NCBI RefSeq assembly: GCF_011044495.1
Contig: NZ_CP049143.1
Coordinates: forward strand, 4,464,001 to 4,528,000
Source of the DNA: Roseimicrobium sp. ORNL1
GTDB lineage: Bacteria > Verrucomicrobiota > Verrucomicrobiia > Verrucomicrobiales > Verrucomicrobiaceae
DNA: 64,000 nt
Direction: 5' to 3'
The position numbers and the translations under genes are program-made. Positions 7,857 to 18,010 of this stretch are shown here, one piece after another; within the stretch, counting starts at the first letter, position 1, and each line of letters opens with the position of its first letter. The notes under the pieces are model-generated. The model worked only from the letters and a program-made list of their open reading frames with translations. It was not told the origin of the DNA and did no database searches.

Positions 7857-8096
7857 ATGAACGAGGGTCCCAGTCCTAAAACACGCAAAAAGAACCGCTG
7901 GATCGTCATCGCGGCGATTGTGATTTCCATGGCGACACTGCTGGGTATCTTCGGGTACAGGATATTTCGCGTCGCTGCGCTGCAAAGTGCGCTTGGAAAG
8001 CGGGGTCTGGTGTCATTCTCAGGGGGAGATCCTTCCTCCCAAGGAACGAAATGGGCGAACAAGGCGGTCGCTTCGCTGATGCGATATGTGCTATGA
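7857..8096 (+). pseudogene. Truncated paralogue of the membrane-anchored protein at 6914
   Basis: 79 codons. The N-terminus repeats the plan of its neighbour: a basic start (PKTRKKNRW), a membrane segment IVIAAIVISMATLLGIFGYR, then FRVAALQSAL against YCVAALQNAV upstream, and GTKWANKAVASLMRYV against GTGWDDEVIDYVAKQA. It stops where the relative continues for 150 more residues, and the following 160 bases up to 8260 hold no continuing frame, only fragments. A duplicated and decayed gene is the simplest reading; a short membrane peptide is not excluded. Confidence 0.55.
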
Positions 8097-8260
8097 GATG
8101 CCCGACGTTTCACCTTGGGATTGAATGGCACCTCGTGGGAGCGAAGGCCAAGGAACGAATTTTTTTAGAATCTCACGCTTCGATGTCCTGCGTGAGCCGA
8201 GGTGTTCGTCAGGCATGGAAGGCTACTTAACCCAAGCCCATCTACTACCCTACCAATCCC

Positions 8261-8683
8261 ATGCCACTCTCTACCCCCATCACTGGCGGATGCGCCTGCG
8301 GAGCCATCCGGTACGAATGCACCGAGGCACCCATGGCCATGTTCTCCTGTCATTGTCGCGAATGCCAGCGCGCCAGTGGCGGTCCCTATTCGCCCGCCAC
8401 GCTGTTCCCCGTCACGGCTTTCAAGATCACCCAGGGCACGCCGAAGTACCATGACCGTCCCAGTGATGGTGGCGGCCAGCACACGCGCGGCTTCTGCCCG
8501 GATTGTGGTTCGCGGTTGTTTGGCGCGGTGAATCCGGCCTTCCCCTTCATCGGGGTCGTCGCTTCGAGCCTGGATGACCCGTCCATCTTCAAGCCGGCCT
8601 TTGACATCTTCACCGCAGATGCGCAGCCGTGGGACCTCATGGACCCGGCACTGCCCAAGCATGAGCAGTATGCACCGATGTGA
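8261..8683 (+). CDS. GFA / CENP-V-type zinc-binding protein
   Basis: 140 residues, a single GFA domain (family of glutathione-dependent formaldehyde-activating enzyme). Zinc-ligand motifs are complete: GGCACGAIRY, CHCRECQRAS and GFCPDCGSRLF. The natural substrate of most members is unknown; some act as glutathione adduct enzymes. A second, divergent member lies at 29805. The ATG follows CTACCAATCCC, no Shine-Dalgarno. Confidence 0.85.
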   Translation: MPLSTPITGGCACGAIRYECTEAPMAMFSCHCRECQRASGGPYSPATLFPVTAFKITQGTPKYHDRPSDGGGQHTRGFCPDCGSRLFGAVNPAFPFIGVVASSLDDPSIFKPAFDIFTADAQPWDLMDPALPKHEQYAPM

Positions 8684-8752
8684 GACGAGGATTGGGCGGA
8701 AGTTGGCACCACCAAATACGCGCATGAACCCCTGACGATAAACACATGCTGC

Positions 8753-8862
8753 AGCCCTGGGAGCGCTGGCCTCTGGCCGGCGTGGTTGTGGTGTGATACC
8801 GCGCAGGGGTTGCCAGCCTCAATACCAATACGCCGGCCGGAGGCCAGCGCTCCCAGGGCCGT
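8753..8862. repeat. Inverted-repeat element, family A, copy 1
   Basis: Left arm 8755-8782 (CCCTGGGAGCGCTGGCCTCT then GGCCGGCG) pairs with right arm 8831-8858 (CGCCGGCCGGAGGCCAGCGC then TCCCAGGG) across about 48 bases. A second copy with nearly identical arms but a different middle is at 20249-20350. The rest of the 8684-8971 gap before polA shows no gene. Confidence 0.85.
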
Positions 8863-8971
8863 GCCATGCGATACACACTCTGTGGTCGGATTGGCTTCAC
8901 ACTACGCGTCCCGGCTTCCGCATTCCGAACTAGCCGGTTGCCCTTCCGCCCTGCCTCTCCATTCTGGACAG

Positions 8972-11869
8972 ATGCCGAATCGCCTCTTCCTCCTCGACAG
9001 CATGGCGCTGTTGTACCGTGCGCACTTTGCACTGATCAAGAAGCCCATCTTCAACAGCAAGGGGGTCAATACGTCGGCGCTCTACGGCTTCGCCAACGTG
9101 CTGCTAGACATCCGGGAGAATCAGAAGCCCACGCACCTGTCGGCGGCCTTTGATACCAGTGCGCCCACACCGCGCCACACCATGTTCGCCGAGTACAAGG
9201 CGCAGCGCGAGGAAATGCCGGAGGACCTCTCCCTGGCCATCCCCGCAGCGAAGCGGCTGCTGAAGGCCATGCGCATTCCCATCCTTGAGCTGGATGGATA
9301 TGAGGCAGACGATCTCATCGGCACGCTCGCGCATCAGGCGGAGGGACGCGGCGACTTCGAGACGTACATGGTCACGCCGGACAAGGACTTCGGCCAGCTC
9401 GTGACGGAGCGCACGAAGATTTACAAACCGGGCCGCCAGGGAAGCGACACGGAGATTCTCGGCGTCAAAGAAATATGCGAACGCTGGGGAGTACAGAATC
9501 CCGAGCAGGTGATCGACATCCTCGGTCTCATGGGGGATGCGAGCGACAACATCCCGGGCATCAAAGGCGTGGGAGAGAAGACGGCCGCGAAGCTCATTCA
9601 ACAGTTCGGCGGTGTCGAGGCAATGCTGGAGCGCGTGGACGAAATCGAAGGCAAGCTGAAGGACAAGGTGAAGGAAGGCGCGGCCATGGCACGCCTCTCG
9701 CGGCAGCTTGCGGTGATCATGCGCGATGCGCCCGCGCCGGTGGGACTCGATGAGATGGCGTTGCAATCCTTCGACGATGACGCGCTGAAGGCCATCTTCG
9801 TGGAGTATGAATTCAATGCGCTCGGTCGCCGCATCTTTGGCGAGGATTTCAAGGCAGGACGCGGCGGGGCAGCAGCGCCCGCGCAACCGACAAAGAAGAC
9901 CTCTGCGAAAGCAAAGTCAGCCGCGGGTGGCGATGCGCAGGGAGACCTCTTCGGCGGGGGTGGTACCACAGCAGAAGCTCCCACCACCATCCCCACGGAG
10001 CTTGAGGCGAACGAGCAGGAACTGTTCGACGCTCCCACGAATCCGAATCTGCAAACAGCGGCTACCGTGCCGCACAAGTATGATCTGGTGACCACACGCG
10101 AGGATCGCGAGCGCTGGCTGAAGCGTCTCGCCGAGGTGAAGGCCTTCTGCTTCGATACGGAAACTGACGGGCTGGATCCACTGACCGCTCGCATGCTCGG
10201 CATGTCCTTTGCCATCGATCCGCATGAGGCGTGCTACATCCATATTCCGGAAGATCCGCAGGAGCATCTCGCCGTGTTGGCAGAGCTGAAGCCGCTGCTC
10301 ACCACGAGCACGGCGGAGAAGATTGGGCACAACCTGAAGTTCGACCTGCGCGTGCTCATGGCTCACAAGATTGAGGTCGCTGGCCCCTTCTTTGACACCA
10401 TGCTCGCCCACTCCCTCATTGAGCCCGATCAGCGGCACGGGATGGATTACTTGAGCGAGCGCTATCTGGGTTACTCGCCCATCTCCATCACCACGCTCAT
10501 CGGTGAGAAGAAGGGACCCACACCGCAGAAGAGCATGGCGGAGGTACCGCTGGAACCGCTGGCCGAGTACGCGGCGGAAGATGCGGACGTGACCCTGCAG
10601 CTCGCAACCATCCTGCGTCCCGAACTGGAAAAGCAGGGACAGCACAAGGTCTTCTATGACATCGAAGCACCGCTGCTGCCCGTGCTGGTGCGCATGGAGC
10701 ACGTGGGAGTGACCGTGGACGCACCCACGCTCAATGAAATTGGACACACCTTGGAGCAGCGCGCTCGTGAATTGGAAGCTCGCATCCACAGCTATGCGGG
10801 AGCCCCCTTCAACCTGAACTCGCCGAAGAAGCTGGGTGAGGTGCTCTTCGATCAACTGCGGCTGATTGAGAAGCCGAAGAAGACGGCGACCGGCCAGTAC
10901 CAGACCAACGAGCAGACCCTGCAGTCGCTCGTGGGTGTGCATCCCATCATCGAGGACATCCTGGCCTATCGTGAGTCCACCAAACTGAAGAACACTTATG
11001 TGGATGCGCTGCCCGCCACGGTGAATCCGATTGATGGCCGCGTGCACACCACCTTCCACCAGCTCATGGCGGCGACGGGCCGCATGGCCTCCTCGGATCC
11101 GAACCTGCAGAACATCCCCATCCGCAGCGATGCTGGGCGTGAGATTCGCAAGGCGTTCGTTCCCGAGAAGGAAGACTGGGTGCTGCTCAGCGCGGACTAT
11201 TCGCAGATCGAACTGCGCGTGATGGCCGCCCTCAGTGGTGATGATAACATGGCGGAGGCATTCCAACGCAAGCTCGACATTCACACCGCCACCGCCGCAA
11301 AGGTGTATAACGTGCCTCTTGAGGAGACCACCTCCGACATGCGGCGCACGGCGAAGATGGTGAACTTCGGCATCATCTATGGCATCAGCGCCTTCGGCCT
11401 GAGCCAGCGTCTGGGCATCCCACGAGCAGAGGCAGGACAGATCATCGACAGCTACTTCGTCCAGTATCCCGGCGTGCGTGAGTACATGGACCGGGAGGTG
11501 GAAGATGCGCGCAAGCGCGGATTCGTGTCCACGCTCACGGGACGTCGCCGTTTTCTGCGGGACATCAATTCCTCCAACGCCACCGTACGCAATGCCACTG
11601 AACGCGTAGCGATGAACACACCCATCCAGGGCACGGCGGCGGACATGATCAAGCTCGCCATGATCACCGTGGACCGACTGTTGCACGAAGGTGGATTCAA
11701 GACTCGCATGCTCCTGCAGGTGCACGATGAATTGCTCTTTGAAGTGCCCAACAGCGAAGTGGAGAAGGTCACGCCCATCATTGTGGAGAGCATGCAGCAC
11801 GCTCTTCCCCTTCGCGTGCCGGTGCTGGTGGAGACGGGCACGGGGAAGAATTGGCTGGAGGCGCACTGA
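8972..11869 (+). CDS. polA: DNA polymerase I
   Basis: 965 residues, full length. N-terminal 5'-3' exonuclease about residues 1-310 (LFLLDSMALLYRAHFA; YEADDLIGTLA; MGDASDNIPGIKGVGEKTAA). A Pro/Ala-rich linker leads to a 3'-5' exonuclease domain from about 375 with the D-x-E motif FCFDTETDGLDPL and HNLKFDLRVL, so proofreading is likely kept. The polymerase domain has SSDPNLQNIPIRS, motif A DYSQIELRVMAAL near residue 741, motif B RRTAKMVNFGIIYGIS and motif C LLQVHDELLFEV. ATG 8972 was chosen because the exonuclease begins immediately; upstream in-frame codons run through the family A repeat. Confidence 0.97.
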   Translation: MPNRLFLLDSMALLYRAHFALIKKPIFNSKGVNTSALYGFANVLLDIRENQKPTHLSAAFDTSAPTPRHTMFAEYKAQREEMPEDLSLAIPAAKRLLKAMRIPILELDGYEADDLIGTLAHQAEGRGDFETYMVTPDKDFGQLVTERTKIYKPGRQGSDTEILGVKEICERWGVQNPEQVIDILGLMGDASDNIPGIKGVGEKTAAKLIQQFGGVEAMLERVDEIEGKLKDKVKEGAAMARLSRQLAVIMRDAPAPVGLDEMALQSFDDDALKAIFVEYEFNALGRRIFGEDFKAGRGGAAAPAQPTKKTSAKAKSAAGGDAQGDLFGGGGTTAEAPTTIPTELEANEQELFDAPTNPNLQTAATVPHKYDLVTTREDRERWLKRLAEVKAFCFDTETDGLDPLTARMLGMSFAIDPHEACYIHIPEDPQEHLAVLAELKPLLTTSTAEKIGHNLKFDLRVLMAHKIEVAGPFFDTMLAHSLIEPDQRHGMDYLSERYLGYSPISITTLIGEKKGPTPQKSMAEVPLEPLAEYAAEDADVTLQLATILRPELEKQGQHKVFYDIEAPLLPVLVRMEHVGVTVDAPTLNEIGHTLEQRARELEARIHSYAGAPFNLNSPKKLGEVLFDQLRLIEKPKKTATGQYQTNEQTLQSLVGVHPIIEDILAYRESTKLKNTYVDALPATVNPIDGRVHTTFHQLMAATGRMASSDPNLQNIPIRSDAGREIRKAFVPEKEDWVLLSADYSQIELRVMAALSGDDNMAEAFQRKLDIHTATAAKVYNVPLEETTSDMRRTAKMVNFGIIYGISAFGLSQRLGIPRAEAGQIIDSYFVQYPGVREYMDREVEDARKRGFVSTLTGRRRFLRDINSSNATVRNATERVAMNTPIQGTAADMIKLAMITVDRLLHEGGFKTRMLLQVHDELLFEVPNSEVEKVTPIIVESMQHALPLRVPVLVETGTGKNWLEAH

Positions 11870-11871
11870 CC

Positions 11872-11942
11872 AACGTAGCTCGCGAGTCCCTTCGCGAAGT
11901 TGTTGACGAAATACACTCGCGAAGGGACTCGCGAGCTGCGTT
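11872..11942. repeat. Inverted-repeat element, family B, copy 1
   Basis: AACGTAGCTCGCGAGTCCCT + TCGCGA (11872-11897) pairs with TCGCGAAGGGACTCGCGAGC + TGCGTT (11917-11942) across a 19-base loop containing TTGACGAAATACAC. It begins 3 bases after the polA stop and could fold into a strong transcript-end hairpin. A half copy lies at 14195 and a degenerate copy at 41000. Confidence 0.85.
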
Positions 11943-11956
11943 AACTGCGCATACGC

Positions 11957-12376
11957 ATGCAAGCCACCATCATCGAACAACCCGCGCTACGGCTCATCAC
12001 CGCCAAGGCAGCGACATTTCCGGGAGACACCTCGGACGCGTTTCAAGCATTGGAGAGCAAGCTCCCAACCTTGAAAGGACGCAAGATGTACGGGCTGGTG
12101 TATGGCGGGCCAAATGGCCTGGAGTACTATGCCGGACTGGTCCCGGAGAGCGAGGCGGAAGAACGCGCCTTCGGCCTGCCCATCATCGAAGTTCCTGCCG
12201 GGTTGTGCGTGCGCCGGAAGCTGGAGAACTGGACGGAGCATACGGACCAGATTGGGGTGATGTTTGATGAGATGATCCGCGAGTTCGGCATGGACCGGTC
12301 ACGACCGACCATGGAGTACTATCGAAGCGTGGAGGAGATGCATTTGCTGGTGCCGATTGAGAGGAGGCTGGGATAG
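11957..12376 (+). CDS. GyrI-like small-molecule-binding domain protein
   Basis: 139 residues. The layout LRLITAKAATFPG, then LPTLKGRKMYGLVYG, PIIEVPAGLCVRRK and a C-terminal MEYYRSVEEMHLLVPI matches free-standing GyrI-like / AraC effector-binding domains, which bind small hydrophobic ligands and end in a 'xxExxxPI' strand. No DNA-binding domain is attached, so it is not a regulator by itself. Role in the cell unknown. It sits between two repeat elements. Confidence 0.65.
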   Translation: MQATIIEQPALRLITAKAATFPGDTSDAFQALESKLPTLKGRKMYGLVYGGPNGLEYYAGLVPESEAEERAFGLPIIEVPAGLCVRRKLENWTEHTDQIGVMFDEMIREFGMDRSRPTMEYYRSVEEMHLLVPIERRLG

Positions 12377-12412
12377 AGCGTTTCAAGCAGCGCCGTAGCC
12401 GATTTCAGGAAT

Positions 12413-12669
12413 ACGCCGAAGGCGTTACACATTGTCCAGCCCAAGGTAAGCTTCGCCGCGAAGCGGCAAGCGCCACCTTGGGATGCGCCATCGAGATGCT
12501 GAACGCTGAAAGCGTTCCACAGACGCGCTGCTGGGGAAAATCGCTTTCAGCGTTGGCCACGCCTTTGTTGAACTCTTTCAGAGTTCCGATGATTCATCTA
12601 ACGCACCCAAGGTGGCGCCTGCTTCGCAGGCTGACCTTGGGCTAGACAATGTGTAACGCCTTCGGCGTA
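12413..12669. repeat. Large palindrome made of two inverted REP-type units (RAYT-associated family)
   Basis: Unit 1 (12413-12520) and unit 2 (12568-12669) are in opposite orientation. Outer arms match almost perfectly: ACGCCGAAGGCGTTACACAT... at 12413-12446 against the reverse complement at 12635-12669, ending TGTGTAACGCCTTCGGCGT. Each unit holds an inner CCCAAGGT...ACCTTGGG stem with a GCGAAGC-type hairpin and ends in a small GAAC-x-CTTTCAGAGTTC-type stem. Three more units surround the transposase at 47653. The rest of the 12377-12762 gap has no gene. Confidence 0.85.
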
Positions 12670-12762
12670 AAAGCGGCTGCAATTCAACTTAGGACATCCT
12701 GACATCGTCGCTCAAGCAACACCCATCAGGGAAACAAGTACGCTATTGAAGGTTGAAGGGAG

Positions 12763-13860
12763 TTACCTCGTCCTCTCCCCAGACACCGCAATCGCCGTCG
12801 ATACCACCAGGGACGTCCCGTCTTTGAGCTGCACAATGCCGGGGTCGGCTCCCACGATGGAGGGGGGTGACTCGATCAAGGTCCAGTCGGTTCCGGTCTT
12901 GCTCGTGGCCATCCAGAGGCCGCCGCGTCGGGGAGTGGCGCTGCCGGTGCCGATGAAGGTCATGGTAGTGCCGTCTGAAAGGACATTGCCCAGCCAGCGG
13001 AGGTTGGAGGCACCCTCGATTTTCACATCGGGCACGCGTTCGAAGTTCAGGCCGTCCTTGCTGGTGGCGTGGTAGCCGAGACCGGATGCTGGCCGGGGAC
13101 GTCCCGGAAACTGCTCCTCGCGCATTTCTGCCGGGGTGCCGTTGTCAGGTGAGAAGAGGTGGAATACACCCTGATGCAAACACACTGCACAGTCGATGAC
13201 CACCTTGCCCTCCACGCCGAAGCGCATGCCGGGTTCAAAGGTGTAGTGGAGACCGTCCTCCGAGATGGCGGAATAGATGGCGGGCGTGCTTTCTTCAAAT
13301 CGTGGGCTGCGATTGCTGGTGAAGTACATGCGCACGCGACCGTCCGGCAGAGGCACCAGTGTGGGATCGAAGGGGCGCATCAGGCCCTGATCCATGCCGG
13401 TGATGACCATGGTCGCGGGCGTGGTCCACGTCTTTCCCTCGTCCGCTGAAAAGGAGACGGCCACCTTGTCGAAGTTGGCCTGGTCATCCTTGGGGAAGTT
13501 CTGAAACGCCGCCATCAGACGGCCATCCTTGAGCCGGGCCACGGTGGGCACGCCAGCCCTCTCGAAGGTATGGAGCCGGGTCACGGTGCCGTCCGCTCCG
13601 GCCACGGTGACATTCACATCTCCCTGCCAGGGACCGAATCTCGGGCGCTGCTGGTTCATCTGATTTGGCTGCTGCTGCGGTGGCAGCATGGGCACACCAC
13701 GGCCGAAGGGAGGCGGGAGCTGAAGGACATCGTCCAACACCGAAAACGCCGGAGGGAAAGGCAGGCCGCGCGCAGGGGCAGGCTCAGCCCGGTCCACGGC
13801 GGGGGCGGGCGTGACCATGAAGATGACGACGGCATGCGCGAGGCAGAGGGTGCGGTTCAT
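12763..13860 (-). CDS. Exported sialidase-fold (BNR/Asp-box) protein
   Basis: 365 residues from the ATG at 13860, which begins a signal peptide MNRTLCLAHAVVIFM ending near APAVDRA. A Pro-rich linker (LQLPPPFGRGVPMLPPQQQ) precedes a six- or five-bladed propeller with an Asp-box, SFSADEGKTW, and weaker copies such as SEDGLHYTF, SKDGLNFE and SKTGTDWTL. FDPTLVPLPDGRVRMYFTS resembles the metal/substrate face of GH43/GH33-like propellers. Likely a periplasmic or secreted glycan-acting hydrolase or binding protein; substrate unknown. Convergent with the palindrome at 12413, divergent from leuS. Confidence 0.65.
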   Translation of the reverse strand: MNRTLCLAHAVVIFMVTPAPAVDRAEPAPARGLPFPPAFSVLDDVLQLPPPFGRGVPMLPPQQQPNQMNQQRPRFGPWQGDVNVTVAGADGTVTRLHTFERAGVPTVARLKDGRLMAAFQNFPKDDQANFDKVAVSFSADEGKTWTTPATMVITGMDQGLMRPFDPTLVPLPDGRVRMYFTSNRSPRFEESTPAIYSAISEDGLHYTFEPGMRFGVEGKVVIDCAVCLHQGVFHLFSPDNGTPAEMREEQFPGRPRPASGLGYHATSKDGLNFERVPDVKIEGASNLRWLGNVLSDGTTMTFIGTGSATPRRGGLWMATSKTGTDWTLIESPPSIVGADPGIVQLKDGTSLVVSTAIAVSGERTR

Positions 13861-13952
13861 GGCAGTGGTGCGGGTGGTTGCCAGATGGTGGCCCGCTGCT
13901 CGATGAAACCCTTGAACGGGGAGGAAGTTGTCCGTTGAGGCGGTGGGCGGAA

Positions 13953-14149
13953 GGAAAGTAGTCCGCCGAGCCTTCGGCAGCAGTGCCGAGGGAAATGCAA
14001 AGTGACTGAGGTGCATTCCATTTTGCACTTTTCATTTTTCACTTCTCATTTTGCATTGTTGGGCGCCGCTGCTCGCGCTTTCGGTTGGAATAAGGGCTCA
14101 TGGGCCAGCTATCGCCAACTGACCGCCGAGGCTCGGCGGACTACTTTCC
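13953..14149. repeat. Inverted-repeat element, family C, copy 1, with heptanucleotide core
   Basis: The arms are a perfect 20-base inverted pair: 13953-13972 and GGCTCGGCGGACTACTTTCC at 14130-14149. Between them, from about 14025, run degenerate 7-base units TTTTGCA, CTTTTCA, TTTTTCA, CTTCTCA, TTTTGCA. A second copy is at 25981-26205. The element fills most of the divergent 13861-14294 gap between the sialidase-fold gene and leuS; no gene was seen in the gap. Confidence 0.85.
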
Positions 14150-14194
14150 TGGCGGCATCCTGCTTTGTTGTGGTGGGCGGGTGGATGGGGTGAG

Positions 14195-14223
14195 CTCGCG
14201 AAGGGACTCGCGAGGTACGTTCG
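14195..14223. repeat. Half copy of inverted-repeat family B
   Basis: CTCGCGAAGGGACTCGCGAG followed by GTACGTTCG matches the right arm of the element at 11872-11942; the partner arm is absent. It lies 70 bases before leuS. Confidence 0.7.
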
Positions 14224-14294
14224 AGGACAGATCTCCATTTGCACTCCGGCCCGAATGCGGTTTCCTGTGCGCCCCTTTTTCACACATCCCCCTC

Positions 14295-16883
<2,589 letters not shown>

Positions 16884-16912
16884 CATACTCTTCGCGATAA
16901 ATATCGCAAAAA

Positions 16913-18001
16913 ATGCGCATCGCTCTGGTCCACTACGCTGCACCTCCCGTCATCGGGGGCGTGGAGCGTGTGCTGGAGCAGCAGGCCCAGATCCTCGCCA
17001 TGCACGGCCACGAGGTCGTGGTGGTGAGCGGAAACAAGGGTGCGAAGGTGCAGGGCGCCATCATGGAGTATGCGCCGAACTTTTATATCAAGCGTCTCCG
17101 CTCCGCCTTCACCGGGTGTGAGGTGATCATCGTGCACAACATGTTCACCATGCCCTTCGCCTGGGACTGCACCCAGACGCTGGCGGAACTCAGCCGGGAG
17201 ATGACAGGAACGCGGTTCATCAACTGGGTACATGATGTCGATGTGTCGAAGGATACATTCGACGACCTCCATCTCCGCGCCGAGCACGTGGCCGTTTCCG
17301 AAGTGCGCCGCGGAGAGTTTTGCCAGAAGCTCGGCATCACCAAGACGAAGTGCAAGGTGGTGCCGAATGGCATCAATGCAGGCGCCACGCTCGGCCTGAC
17401 CAAGAACGTTTCAGCCTTCGCCTCGCGGCATTCCATCTTTGAGCGCGAGATGGTGCTCTTCCACCCCTCGCGCATCGTCGCGCGGAAGAACATCGAGCTC
17501 ACCATCGAAACCACGGCGGCCCTCTGCAAGATGGGCATTGATGCGGTGAGCATCGTGACCGGTGCTGCAGATCCGCATCGCCCGGAATCCCAGGAGTACG
17601 CGGAAAAGGTCAACGCGCTCCTCCGGAAGAAGAAGATGGAGGAGCATGTGCTCATGGCCGGCCAGCGATTCGAGGCCTCCGATGAGGATGTGCGTGGGTT
17701 CTACGACCTGTCGGATGCCCTGTTTTTCCCCAGCAAGGTCGAGGGTTTCGGCCTGCCCCTGCTGGAGGCCGCGCAGCATCGCCTGACCGTTTTCTGCTCG
17801 GACATCCCTGCGCACAAAGAGGTGGCTGGGAAGCACGCGGAGTATTTTGCCCTCTCGGAGAAGCCGGACGCCATCGCGGCCAGAATCGCCAAGGCGCTGA
17901 AGAAGGATGCCTTCGGAGCGAGGAAAAGGGAGGTCGTGCGACAATTTAGTTGGGAGCGTATCTACAAGGATTATCTTGAGCCCTTGCTCAAGGCGGGCTA
18001 A
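16913..18001 (+). CDS. GT4-type glycosyltransferase
   Basis: 362 residues, cytoplasmic GT-B fold. N-terminal PPVIGGVERVLEQQAQILAM is the acceptor-side start of GT4 enzymes; the nucleotide-sugar domain contains VVPNGIN, LFHPSRIVARKNIELTIE and the E-x7-E motif in KVEGFGLPLLEAAQ. It starts 29 bases after leuS and ends 9 bases before glgB, with which it is probably co-transcribed, so a role in glycogen or another alpha-glucan is possible, but the substrate cannot be told from sequence alone. Confidence 0.8.
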   Translation: MRIALVHYAAPPVIGGVERVLEQQAQILAMHGHEVVVVSGNKGAKVQGAIMEYAPNFYIKRLRSAFTGCEVIIVHNMFTMPFAWDCTQTLAELSREMTGTRFINWVHDVDVSKDTFDDLHLRAEHVAVSEVRRGEFCQKLGITKTKCKVVPNGINAGATLGLTKNVSAFASRHSIFEREMVLFHPSRIVARKNIELTIETTAALCKMGIDAVSIVTGAADPHRPESQEYAEKVNALLRKKKMEEHVLMAGQRFEASDEDVRGFYDLSDALFFPSKVEGFGLPLLEAAQHRLTVFCSDIPAHKEVAGKHAEYFALSEKPDAIAARIAKALKKDAFGARKREVVRQFSWERIYKDYLEPLLKAG

Positions 18002-18010
18002 GGGTGGGCC

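Noticed and set aside
9917-11980. 687-codon minus-strand open frame across polA
   Set aside because: His/Arg/Gly-rich antisense translation typical of high-G+C coding DNA; polA on the other strand has every expected motif.
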